Source: Davidsoniella eucalypti (lineage: Eukaryota; Ascomycota; Sordariomycetes; Microascales; Ceratocystidaceae). From it: a stretch of 64,000 bases of DNA. Position numbers and translations under genes: made by a program. Below the pieces are notes generated by a model that searched no databases, was not told the DNA's origin, and saw nothing but the letters and a program-made list of their open reading frames with translations. The DNA lies in assembly GCA_004009845.1 (NCBI GenBank), contig RMBW01000082.1, positions 62,001-126,000 of the forward strand, given 5' to 3'. The number at the start of each line of letters is the position of its first letter. Position 1 is the first letter of the stretch. Shown one piece after another: positions 1-8,279 of the stretch.

Positions 1-579
1 TGGTTTGAGCCTGATTTCCAAGTCTACTCCAGGCCTGTGCGGGGGTAGTGTCTCGGCTAGTTTAGGGTCGAAAGCCGAGGCTACTGGCTCTAACCAGTCG
101 GGTAAGTGCGGACGTGATTTGTCCTTATGGGCGAGAGCGATCTGGATGTTCTCCAGCGAAGCTCTATAAATACTCACGTTGCCCTCCTCGCTGCAGAGTT
201 TATAAAATTCCTCTGCGTTTAGCTCTTCAGCAGGTGCGATAATTACCTCTTGTTTCCGAGGCCGGAGCCTTACATCGTTGTTTACCAACCATCTCTGGCC
301 TAGGATGATGTCCTCAGTTTGGCCAGGAACCACGTAGGCCCAAATGGTTTCTTGGTGGCCGTTGATGGTGAGGGAGAAGGCGGCGATGGTGTCGATGTGC
401 GGGGGGTTGTCCTGTGTAGTGACTTGGACAATCTCTCGTTCGGAGATGGTGTGGGTGAGGATGGCGTGAGGGAGGAGACGCGGGGGAACGACGGCGACAG
501 TGAGGCAGCCACTATCCACGAGGGCCTTAGTCGAGTAGTCACCTAAACTTACGTCTAAATAATTACCCGAGGCACTCAT
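1..579 (-). CDS. Element D pol, N-terminal part (aspartic protease), cut by the window edge
   Basis: The first 193 residues of the Pol polyprotein of a Ty3/Gypsy element. The retropepsin active site reads VDSGC, with the catalytic D at about residue 22, followed by the conserved block EDIILGQRWLV. The frame runs open to the left edge. The ATG at 577-579 is the first methionine; the frame is also open upstream to the gag stop at 645-647. Pol is therefore probably made as a -1 frameshift fusion with Gag rather than from this ATG. Sequence and length match the start of element C pol closely, so D and C belong to one family. Confidence 0.9.
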   Translation of the reverse strand, partial: MSASGNYLDVSLGDYSTKALVDSGCLTVAVVPPRLLPHAILTHTISEREIVQVTTQDNPPHIDTIAAFSLTINGHQETIWAYVVPGQTEDIILGQRWLVNNDVRLRPRKQEVIIAPAEELNAEEFYKLCSEEGNVSIYRASLENIQIALAHKDKSRPHLPDWLEPVASAFDPKLAETLPPHRPGVDLEIRLKP

Positions 580-618
580 TTCTAATCTGACTATTCTATC
601 TCCAATTGATTCCCCCTT

Positions 619-651
619 GTCGGGGAGCGGTTTCCCCCGACTATCTAAAAA
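619..651 (-). promoter_or_regulatory. Element D gag-pol -1 frameshift site with stem-loop
   Basis: On the sense strand gag ends GAT-TTT-TAG (stop 645-647). The run of five T lets the phenylalanine codon re-pair one base back, and the -1 frame is open from there into pol. Four bases downstream is a 7-bp stem, GTCGGGG (sense 641-635) with CCCCGAC (625-619). The same arrangement with a different stem sequence occurs in elements B, C, E and F. Confidence 0.75.
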
Positions 652-1536
652 TCCGGCTCATTGCTGACTGAAGGGGCGGTGCTAGAGGATTGCGGTTGCG
701 AGGTACTTAGACATTCATTGATCATTGAGCGAACATCCTCTAGGGAGATGGATGGCTTAGTGGCCGCGGCGTTGGCGCGGATGGCACCCCTGGCGTTGCG
801 TGAGTTACGGCATTCTGCGGTGCTGTGGCCTGGTCTCTTGCATTTGGAGCAGAAGTTAGGGGAGCTTGGGCAGAACCTCGGGGAATGTCCCTTTAGGTTG
901 CAGGAGGAGCAGGGGGGAGCGTCTGAGCACTTGAACGAGGAGTGCGTGGTCTGTTGACAAAAGAGGCAGGGCTTGAAAGTGGTTGCGCTGCTGTTCACGG
1001 GGGGCGCCTGAGAGGGCTGCATAGGGGTAGGCTGGCGCCAGTTGGAGGAGGTTGCGCGGCGAGCCTTGTTGGTTTCCTTGACTCTGGCGACAGGACGCAT
1101 TGTTGCTATCATAGTGTCGAAGGGTCTGATGTGGAAGAGCGTGGCAAGGTGATCCTGCATGTCTGGGTGCAGGCCTTCTTGGAGGATGGACAGTAGTGTG
1201 TTATGGTCTGTAATTTGGGCTTTGTCGCGGAGGGCGCATAGGCGGTTGGTGAATGTTTCGAAAGGCTCGCTAGGTCCCTGCTTTATTTTCATCAGTAGGC
1301 GGTTGGCCGTTCTGGCGCGGTCTGGGTCGTCATAGCGTGAGTCTAGGTACGCGATAAATAGCTGGAAACCGGTAGGGGACGCTAAGTGCTGAAGGTACTT
1401 GGGGCGGACTTGGTCCCTGATCTCGGGAGAGAGTGAGTTCATGGTGTAAGCTAGTTGGTCCCTAGGCGAGTGAAACCTCTGGAAGTCGACGAGGAATTTC
1501 TCGTTGAGCTCGTGCTTCCATGTGGTGTAGTCGAAC
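645..1536 (-). pseudogene. Element D gag, 3' part (capsid C-terminus and zinc knuckles)
   Basis: Downstream half of the D gag gene, separated from its 5' half (14351-15452) by insertion of element C. It encodes the retrotransposon Gag core (region around NEKFLVDFQRFHSPRDQLAY) and three zinc-knuckle-like motifs: CLFCQQTTHSSFKC, CSSCNLKGHSPRFC and CSKCKRPGHSTAEC. Three knuckles also occur in element C, while B, E and F have one. The protein ends at a TAG followed by the frameshift stem-loop. Joined across one copy of the CGAAC duplication, the two halves give one uninterrupted frame of about 662 residues. Confidence 0.9.
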
Positions 1537-1574
1537 TGACACGAACTAGGAAGAGGCAATGGCAAGCAATCTAG
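1537..1574 (-). repeat. Element C 3' LTR, distal fragment
   Basis: The last 38 bp (sense) of the C 3' LTR, identical to 14172-14209, separated from the remaining 141 bp at 8093-8233 by element B. The duplicated TCTAG at 1570-1574 and 8088-8092 flanks B. Confidence 0.95.
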
Positions 1575-1753
1575 TGAGACGATATACGAGGATTTGCAAG
1601 GAAAAATGGTCGTAAAAGTGGATTGAATTGAGACCGATGAGGGAGAAAGAGAAACTAAGACTAAACTACGAGGGAATCGGTCCCTATTTATGTCAAAGTC
1701 AAGTAGGGCCAAGGCATGACTTGGCCAATACTGATGGGCCTTAGACCCTTACA
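1575..1753 (-). repeat. Element B 3' LTR
   Basis: 179 bp, sense TGTAAGGGTC...CGTCTCA, with TG/CA ends. It is preceded on the sense strand by a run of G (plus-strand C run near 1761-1770) that serves as polypurine tract. It appears identical to the 5' LTR at 7909-8087. Confidence 0.95.
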
Positions 1754-2043
1754 ATAGTCTCCCCCCCCCACCGGCAGAAAAAATTTACTAATTTTACAAC
1801 AAAAACCCATAAAAACTCCTTCAAACAACCAATACAATATGACAAATAACAGAAAACAAGATGAGCCATGGTAACAATCCAATAAAACAAAAATAACACT
1901 TTCCAAACAGGGTAAAGATACCGGAAGCGGTAGGCGCTAGGGGGCGCAAGCGGTCGTCGTGGCGCAGTGATGTGCAGCACAGCCTCCAATCGGGGAGGAT
2001 TGCGTGTGTCGAGGGTCACGCCGTAGCCCTTGTCGGATCTGCT

Positions 2044-5000
2044 CTACGACAATAACCAGGCAGTGTACAGAGACTGGACAGTAATATCCCAGTTCTTCTT
2101 GGTTTTCTCCGTGAAGATGCGCCAGGCAACAGTGTCTTCCACATGTTCCAGAGGTTCCCACGTCGCATCTTGGTAGCCTAGCCATTTGACGAGGGCTTGC
2201 TTGTGACCTCGGGAAGTGCGCTGTTTCAATATTGCCTCCACCCTGTACTCACCAGCCTCCAATGAGGGGTCCTCAAGCGCTTCCCTAGCCGTGATTGCGA
2301 CAGGCTCATCGTCCTGAATTTCCTGAGATGGCAAGGGGTTGTTTGGGGCGCGTCGGATGAGGCTCACATGGAAGACTGGGTGAATATCCGAGGGTACGTT
2401 CAGGCGAACGTTATGGCTGCCTACAACTTCCAGGACAGTGTACCGTCTGGCTAGCCAGTCTAGCTTCTTTGAAGGCCTTTCCGTAGTCAGGTGCTTCGTG
2501 TTTAGGTAAACTAGGTCTCCTACTTTGAAACTTTCAGAGGGCTGGCGAAGACGGTTAGCACTGTTCTCCTGGTGTTCTTGGGCGGCTGCCATGGCGACAA
2601 TAGCGAACTGGGTGGCATCACTTAGCTTTGCTAACCAATCCTGGGCCCCGCGTACTGGAGACTTATTCGAGGCTGGGGGCCCTTGTACAGATGGTTCGAT
2701 AATGTCGACGTTAAAACCGTGGGTCGTGAAGAAAGGAGAGAGGCCTGTAGCGGAAGAGATCCTGTTGTTTAGGGCGAGTTGCGCTTGAGGCAGCAAGGAG
2801 GCCCAGTCGTCCTGGGCAAAGGAACAGAAATTGCGCAGGTATGTCTCAATCTCCTGATTACTGCGTTCTTGGCTGCCATCCGTCTGCGGATGGAACGCTG
2901 TGGACAGGCGACGCTGAATGCCGAACCGGCGACATACTTCTCCCCAGAATAATTGAGCAAATTGAGGCCCTCTGTCGGAGACAATTGCTTGAGGAAAACC
3001 GTGGTGCGAGAAAACATGGATTAGCAAGGCTTCAGCGGTGGCTTGTGCGGTTGTAGACGACATAGGGATCAGGATTTGGGACTTAGACAGGCGGTCGGTG
3101 ACACCCAGAATGGAAGTATAGCCTGAAGAGGTAGGTAGTGGTCCAATAAAGTCCATTGCTAGTTCAGCCCAGGGTCTAGACGGTACAGGCAGAGGTTTCA
3201 ATAGACCGCGCTTCTGTTCTCGCCAGATCTTGCTCTTGCCGCAAGAAGAGCAGTTGGACACGAATCGTCGGACGTCGTTAGTCAGGCCAGGCCAGGCATA
3301 CTCGCGCGATACGAGATCACGAGTGATTGCTCTTCCTGGGTGTCCGGCCAGAGTAGAGTCGTGAATTTGCTGGATGATCTTGGTTCTCAGGGGTTCGTAA
3401 TATGGGACCCAAAGTCTATCACGCCAGCGCAGCAGTCCGTCTTGGTCAACCTTACATTCGCTCATCTGCCATTGCAGACCCCAGTCGGCGGGGAACGAGC
3501 GGGCTTCGTCTCGTACTAATTTACGAGCCAGCCACCAGCGGTTATTATTGGCAAGGGCTTGGTTCCATAGGTCAGTCATCTCGGGATCAGCGAAAGGGGA
3601 TGATACTACTTCTCTAGTTGCGTTATCGTCAGTCGGCGCATCCTTGTCTGGCTCCTGAGCCCAAACTGCGCCAATTACTACCAGGTCATTGCTCGCCTCA
3701 CTCTTCTCGAGGAGTTGATGCACACGACTAGCCAGCCTATCGTCTTTTTCGTCGGCTGGCATGTCCTGGTCCCTTCTTGAAAGGGCGTCTGGTACAACTT
3801 GCTCGGTGCCTGGGCGATGGCGCAGGCAGAAGCTGAAGTCAGAGAGCTCATATCCCCAGCGACGCTGTCTCTCGGCAAGCGTCCTCTTAGTGCGAAAGTA
3901 CTCCAGATTACGGTGGTCAGTGTATACCACAAAGTCAACCCCTAGGAGGAAATGGCGCCATTCTCGAATGGACCAGTAAATAGCCAACATCTCCTTGTCG
4001 TGAATCGGGTAATTGGCTTCCGGGGGAGTAAGTTTGCGCGAGAGGAAGGCGATGGGGTGCATAAGGCCATCATCGCCTCGCTGGGATAATTCTGCTCCTA
4101 AGGCGTAACCAGACGAGTCGGCGGTCAGTACAGTTTCTTTCAGGGGGTCAAAAGGAGTCAGAACAGGGGGAGTAAGGAAGGCTTTCTTAACTTCGGCAAA
4201 AGAGTGAGCGCAGGCATCAGACCATACGAAAGGGGTGTCCTTCTTGGTTAACCCTACCAGAGGCGCCATTAATTCTGACAGTCGAGGCACAAAATCTCTG
4301 TAGAAATTCACGAAGCCAATAAACCCGCGTAAACCTTTCAATGTCGTAGGTGGTTTCCATTCACGAATCGCTAGGGTTTTCTCGGGGTCAGCCTTGATAC
4401 CAATACCTGGGCCGACTATGAATCCGAGGAACTTAATCTCCTTAGCCAGAAAGTGACACTTGCGCAAGTCGAGTTGGAGGCCGGCTTGATCGAGTGCATG
4501 GACGATCTCGAGCACTAGTTGTCTATGCTCCTCCTCAGTACCGCTGGAGTAAATATCCACGTCATCGATATAAGCGCTGCAGCTAATACCCAGCCATTTC
4601 CGAAGGACCGAGTTGATGTAGCGTTGGAAAGCAGCAGGGGCGTTGGTCAGACCGAAAGGGATGACGTTCCATTCGAAGGCCCCTAGGGGAGTCCGAAAAG
4701 CGGTTAACTCCTCATAGCCAGGGGCTATACGAATACGATGAAAGGCAGCAATGACATCTACTTTGGACACCCACTTGGCTTCCGAAATTTGCCGCAGGGT
4801 GTCATGGATAAGGGGTAAGGGGTATGAGTCCTTTTTGGAAATAGCGTTGACTGCGCGGTAGTCTACGCAGAAACGAATTCCACCTCCAGGTTTCTTTACA
4901 AATAGCACTGGAGAGCCCACTTCAGACTTTGTGTCCTTTATCCATTTAGTAGCCAGTAGTTCCGTCAGCGTCTTCTGCATCACCAACAGCTCTGCGCGAG

Positions 5001-5646
5001 ACAACGGGTACAGCGATTGTATAGGTAACGTCTTTCCCTCCATCAGCTCGATCTTCAAGTCCACTCCAGGCCGGTGCGGCGGGAGGTCCTTGGACGCTTT
5101 TGCCTCGAAGGCAGAGGCTACGGGTCTTAACCACTCAGGTAGCGGCGGTCTCTCCTGTTCCTTTTGCGCTAATGCTCTGTTGACGTCCTCCAGCGTAATA
5201 CGGAAGATGGCGAGGTCGTCGTCGTTGTCGCAAAGGGCATGAAATTCGTCGGGAGTAAGTTCTTCGGCTGTAGGTACTTCAATCTGCCCGGAACGAGGGT
5301 GCAAGTGCACGTCGTGGTTGATGAGCCAGCGTTGACCGAGTATCAGGTCTTCGGTCTGGCCGGGGACAACGTAGGCCCATATGTCCTCGTGGTGGTCGGG
5401 CAAGTGTAGTGTGAACTGGGCGATTTGGGTGATGACGGGAGGACTGGTTTGCGATGCAGCGAGTGATACCTTACGAGGTTCGATGGGTAAGGTCTTCGTG
5501 GCGTAGGCGAGTAGGCGCGGGGGCACGACGGCGAGGCAGAGACAGCCACTGTCGACGAGAGCCTTCGTAGAAAAGGTATTCATAGATAAATCTAGATACG
5601 TTCCCTTAGCTCCCATCTCTAATCTAACTATCTGTTCGCCTTCCAT
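2044..5646 (-). CDS. Element B Pol polyprotein (protease, RT, RNase H, integrase, chromodomain)
   Basis: A 1200-residue Pol of a fungal chromovirus. Domains in order: retropepsin with VDSGC (D at about 32); reverse transcriptase with PFGLTNAPAAFQ and YIDD (about 359-362); RNase H with TADSSG, KEM and TDH (D about 509, E 552, D 577); integrase zinc finger HDSTLAGH...CSSCGK (about 762-802) and DDE core with MDFIG, VSDRG and NQEIE (about 832, 891, 932). The C-terminal chromodomain is EYRVEAILKQR...ALVKW.GY..ATWEP (about 1133-1183); in this family it directs integration toward methylated-histone heterochromatin. The frame is also open upstream of the ATG back to the gag stop, so a Gag-Pol fusion is the likely product. 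Closest relative here is element E. Confidence 0.96.
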   Translation of the reverse strand: MEGEQIVRLEMGAKGTYLDLSMNTFSTKALVDSGCLCLAVVPPRLLAYATKTLPIEPRKVSLAASQTSPPVITQIAQFTLHLPDHHEDIWAYVVPGQTEDLILGQRWLINHDVHLHPRSGQIEVPTAEELTPDEFHALCDNDDDLAIFRITLEDVNRALAQKEQERPPLPEWLRPVASAFEAKASKDLPPHRPGVDLKIELMEGKTLPIQSLYPLSRAELLVMQKTLTELLATKWIKDTKSEVGSPVLFVKKPGGGIRFCVDYRAVNAISKKDSYPLPLIHDTLRQISEAKWVSKVDVIAAFHRIRIAPGYEELTAFRTPLGAFEWNVIPFGLTNAPAAFQRYINSVLRKWLGISCSAYIDDVDIYSSGTEEEHRQLVLEIVHALDQAGLQLDLRKCHFLAKEIKFLGFIVGPGIGIKADPEKTLAIREWKPPTTLKGLRGFIGFVNFYRDFVPRLSELMAPLVGLTKKDTPFVWSDACAHSFAEVKKAFLTPPVLTPFDPLKETVLTADSSGYALGAELSQRGDDGLMHPIAFLSRKLTPPEANYPIHDKEMLAIYWSIREWRHFLLGVDFVVYTDHRNLEYFRTKRTLAERQRRWGYELSDFSFCLRHRPGTEQVVPDALSRRDQDMPADEKDDRLASRVHQLLEKSEASNDLVVIGAVWAQEPDKDAPTDDNATREVVSSPFADPEMTDLWNQALANNNRWWLARKLVRDEARSFPADWGLQWQMSECKVDQDGLLRWRDRLWVPYYEPLRTKIIQQIHDSTLAGHPGRAITRDLVSREYAWPGLTNDVRRFVSNCSSCGKSKIWREQKRGLLKPLPVPSRPWAELAMDFIGPLPTSSGYTSILGVTDRLSKSQILIPMSSTTAQATAEALLIHVFSHHGFPQAIVSDRGPQFAQLFWGEVCRRFGIQRRLSTAFHPQTDGSQERSNQEIETYLRNFCSFAQDDWASLLPQAQLALNNRISSATGLSPFFTTHGFNVDIIEPSVQGPPASNKSPVRGAQDWLAKLSDATQFAIVAMAAAQEHQENSANRLRQPSESFKVGDLVYLNTKHLTTERPSKKLDWLARRYTVLEVVGSHNVRLNVPSDIHPVFHVSLIRRAPNNPLPSQEIQDDEPVAITAREALEDPSLEAGEYRVEAILKQRTSRGHKQALVKWLGYQDATWEPLEHVEDTVAWRIFTEKTKKNWDITVQSLYTAWLLS

Positions 5647-5658
5647 CGTATCCTCCTT

Positions 5659-5691
5659 ACCAGGGCGCGACTTGTCCTGGTCACCTAAAAA
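5659..5691 (-). promoter_or_regulatory. Element B gag-pol -1 frameshift site with stem-loop
   Basis: Gag ends ATG-GAT-TTT-TAG (stop 5685-5687). The -1 frame from the T run is open into pol. A short spacer separates it from a 6-bp hairpin, ACCAGG paired with CCTGGT, with a loop containing ACAAGTCGC. The loop resembles that of element E while the stem differs by paired changes. Confidence 0.75.
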
Positions 5692-7592
5692 TCCATCAAA
5701 TCATCCTCATCAGTGGCCGGGCGGTGCGTGTTGGTAGAGGCCACCACGGCGGTGCTTTCGGACGAGGGCAGCAGGCGATCCATCATCAGGTGGTCCGTTT
5801 TCGCAAGTTCTTCACGTACCGCGGGGCGGACTTCATCGCGTATGGCCGTCTTCACAGCGCTGTTGATTGCGTTGACCAGCACCTTGTTCGTCTTGGGTCC
5901 GTGTAAGGTTCTGCGAGAGGGGCATTGGTTGGCGATGTGCCCGGGCTGTGAGCAGATGAAGCAGACTCCTTCTCGAAACATGCGATTGCGTTCAGCAGGG
6001 TTAGGACGTGGCCTATCATTGCGGGGTTGCTGAGTTTGACGAGGTGCGTTGTTACGTGAAGGGGGCTCGGCACGCGCTCTCCAGTTGTCGCTATCGCGGT
6101 AGTGGGTAGGACGCGAGGTCTTCTTCGTGTAAGGACCGTAGTAATCGTGGTGGCGGCTGAAATGGTCGAGCAGGCTCTCAGTGACTTCCCTGTAAGTAGG
6201 CAGGCTCCAGAGGATGGTGGTTTTGACCACTAGCTCTTCTCGTGTGGCGCGACGTAGGAGGTCGATGAGCATGTCGTCGTCTTGCATACCTGCGGCCAGA
6301 GCTAACCCTTCGAAACGGTTGAAGAAGTCGAGGAATGATTCGTGGGACTCCTGGCGGGCACCAAAGAAAGCAGTGCGGGCTTGCGACTTACGGGCACGGC
6401 TGCGGAACATGAGGTCGAGTTTGTCTAGCAGCTTGTCGTATGAGCCGGGCTGTTCGCTAATGGAGACGAAGAATTCGTTGAGTTTGGCGCGTGTGTCGGT
6501 GCCCAGTCGGCTGAACAGGTAAGCAGTTCGGGCCAGCTCGTCGCCTATAGCTCGGCCATCGATTCGCATCTTGAAGACTGCTAGGGTTCGCCAGTTTTCA
6601 TACTCTGCGTGAGTACCTCCAAATTCGATAAGGTGAGGCTGAGATGGGCGGACGCGGCTACGGGATCTCGAACGTCTTCGGGTAGTGACGGCAGTAGTTG
6701 GGACAGGAGGCATGGCGGGAGCAGTGGGTTCGGTATGGTTGCCTATGACCAGTTGGGACAGTAGCGAGACAGTGTCCTTCAATTCCCTAAGTTCATTGAG
6801 CAGTGCATTGTCGGCAGGCTGAGGGGCGCGTGAATGGGCAGGGCCAGGAGAACGCGTCGGCTGACGGCCACGGGATGGGGGACGCGACGCGTGGCGGACA
6901 GACATTCCCATGCTTTCGGCCAGACGGGCCAAGTCAGAGTCGGGGGAAGGGTGCTGGCTGACGGAGGGGCGACGACGAGAATGGGTATCTACACCAGGGG
7001 CAAAGTGGGATAGGCTTCGAACAGAGGCAGCACGACTAATGGCACGGGTGTGAGTGGTCTCGTACGAGATTAGTTCCTCAGCTTCATATGCAGCAGCTCT
7101 TGGAGCGACTAGAGGAGCGCGGGAAGAGTGCACGGGGTTACCATCCTTATCACGCGGGGGAGAGCGTGGGATGCCGATGAAACAGGAGGAGAGGAGACGT
7201 GAGGATACATGAGCACGAGCACGCGCTTCGCGGATTACGCGGTTTCCACAGGCGACGTGGCCAACAAAGTCACCGGTGAAGGAGAGGTGGCCCAAGTTAT
7301 CGTGAAAGTGTTCCTTATGGGCGAGGACGTCGCGTGTGGAAGGGCAAAAGCCAAGGAGGGAAGCCAGACGGGCGCGCTCCTTGCGCTTGAATAGTGCGAG
7401 GTAACACCAGCCGGGTTCGCGCCAGGCGCGCTTCGTAGGTAGGTCAAGGGCGGACAAGATGTAGCCCTCAGCCGATTCCTGGTTGGGGTTCAGGGTGAAA
7501 ACACGCGCTAGGGCAAAGTTATGCCAGGTGTGGTAGACGCAGCGGGTTAGGGTAGCAAGGAGACCCCAGAACAGAAATAGCAAGCCAGACAT
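5685..7592 (-). CDS. Element B Gag polyprotein
   Basis: A structural protein of about 635 residues that packages element RNA. The N-terminus is hydrophobic (MSGLLFLFWGLLATLTR), followed by the domain GWCYLALFKRKERARLASLL and a histidine-rich stretch (HFHDNLGHLSF), shared by all five Gags here. The middle is low-complexity and rich in R, S and P. Then come the retrotransposon Gag core (LIEFGGTHAEYENWRTLAVF...) and one zinc knuckle, CFICSQPGHIANQC, about 80 residues before the end. The start was chosen at 7590-7592 because it aligns with element E. The frame is open farther, to 7862, but that part only translates the leader tandem repeats. The stop is the frameshift site. Confidence 0.9.
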   Translation of the reverse strand: MSGLLFLFWGLLATLTRCVYHTWHNFALARVFTLNPNQESAEGYILSALDLPTKRAWREPGWCYLALFKRKERARLASLLGFCPSTRDVLAHKEHFHDNLGHLSFTGDFVGHVACGNRVIREARARAHVSSRLLSSCFIGIPRSPPRDKDGNPVHSSRAPLVAPRAAAYEAEELISYETTHTRAISRAASVRSLSHFAPGVDTHSRRRPSVSQHPSPDSDLARLAESMGMSVRHASRPPSRGRQPTRSPGPAHSRAPQPADNALLNELRELKDTVSLLSQLVIGNHTEPTAPAMPPVPTTAVTTRRRSRSRSRVRPSQPHLIEFGGTHAEYENWRTLAVFKMRIDGRAIGDELARTAYLFSRLGTDTRAKLNEFFVSISEQPGSYDKLLDKLDLMFRSRARKSQARTAFFGARQESHESFLDFFNRFEGLALAAGMQDDDMLIDLLRRATREELVVKTTILWSLPTYREVTESLLDHFSRHHDYYGPYTKKTSRPTHYRDSDNWRARAEPPSRNNAPRQTQQPRNDRPRPNPAERNRMFREGVCFICSQPGHIANQCPSRRTLHGPKTNKVLVNAINSAVKTAIRDEVRPAVREELAKTDHLMMDRLLPSSESTAVVASTNTHRPATDEDDLMDF

Positions 7593-7651
7593 GGTGACTT
7601 GGACGTGTGCGAGAAGCGGGCGAGCGGACGGATAAGGCAGGTGCAAATAAG

Positions 7652-7880
7652 GCAAGCAAACGGCTTGGACAGGATGAATAAAGGCAAGCAAACGGCTTGG
7701 ACAAAGGGAGAAATCAAGCGGTCGGCTTATACAGGAAAAGGGGCAAGCGGACGGCTTGAACAGGAAGAGGGGCAAGCGGACGGCTTGGACAACAGAGAGG
7801 GCAAGCGGACGGCTTGGACGGAAGAGAGGGCAAGCAGACGGCTTGGACAGAAAAGAGGGCAAGCAGACGGCTTGGACAAC
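7652..7880 (-). repeat. Element B leader tandem repeats
   Basis: Eight imperfect copies of a unit of about 27-32 bp with plus-strand core GCAAGCGGACGGCTTGGAC, separated by purine-rich spacers. It lies between the self-priming site and the gag start, so it forms most of the RNA leader. Element E has the same repeat (25521-25645) in fewer copies; C and D have unrelated repeats in the same place. Confidence 0.9.
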
Positions 7881-7895
7881 AAAAACTTAAGAGTT

Positions 7896-7906
7896 ATCGG
7901 TCTCAA
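7896..7906 (-). other. Element B self-priming primer-binding site
   Basis: The 11 nt ATCGGTCTCAA (plus strand), two bases inside the 5' LTR, are the exact reverse complement of TTGAGACCGAT at 7962-7972 within that LTR. This is the arrangement of Tf1-type elements, where the 5' end of the transcript folds back to prime minus-strand synthesis in place of a tRNA. Confidence 0.8.
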
Positions 7907-7908
7907 AA

Positions 7909-8087
7909 TGAGACGATATACGAGGATTTGCAAGGAAAAATGGTCGTAAAAGTGGATTGAATTGAGACCGATGAGGGAGAAAGAGAAACTAAGACTAAAC
8001 TACGAGGGAATCGGTCCCTATTTATGTCAAAGTCAAGTAGGGCCAAGGCATGACTTGGCCAATACTGATGGGCCTTAGACCCTTACA
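7909..8087 (-). repeat. Element B 5' LTR
   Basis: 179 bp with TG/CA ends, apparently identical to 1575-1753. On the sense strand an A/T-rich CATAAATAGGG takes the TATA position, and the self-priming sequence ATCGGTCTCAA follows about 55 nt later; it is probably the 5' end of the RNA. Confidence 0.95.
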
Positions 8088-8233
8088 TCTAGGGTAAAGA
8101 CTTCGATTGATACCGATGAAGGAGAAAGACTAATATCTGTTGGAATACGGCGGGAATAGGTCCCTATTTATAACCGTTTATCTGGCTAAGTATCTTACTT
8201 AGCCAAATACCAACTGGGCCTTAGCCCCTGACA
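8088..8233 (-). repeat. Element C 3' LTR, proximal fragment
   Basis: The 5-bp duplication TCTAG (8088-8092), then 141 bp identical to 14210-14350. Together with 1537-1574 it makes a full 179-bp LTR. The sense polypurine tract abuts it at about 8240-8256. Confidence 0.95.
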
Positions 8234-8279
8234 TTAGCCCCCCCCCCTCTCGGATGCTAACTATAATCTAAAACTAATA

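Larger units (their letters stand above)
1575..8087 (-). mobile_element. Element B: full-length Ty3/Gypsy chromovirus with intact gag and pol
   Basis: 6513-bp minus-strand element with 179-bp LTRs at 1575-1753 and 7909-8087 that look identical. It is flanked by the target duplication TCTAG (1570-1574 and 8088-8092) and lies inside the 3' LTR of element C. Both reading frames are uninterrupted and joined by a -1 frameshift site. Self-priming site, leader repeats and polypurine tract are all present. It is the only element here for which I see no lesion and is a candidate for a still-active copy. Confidence 0.96.

Noticed and set aside
7652..7880. Regular short repeats resembling a CRISPR array
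   Set aside because: Units are imperfect, spacers are short and purine-rich, and the block is the leader of a eukaryotic retrotransposon.
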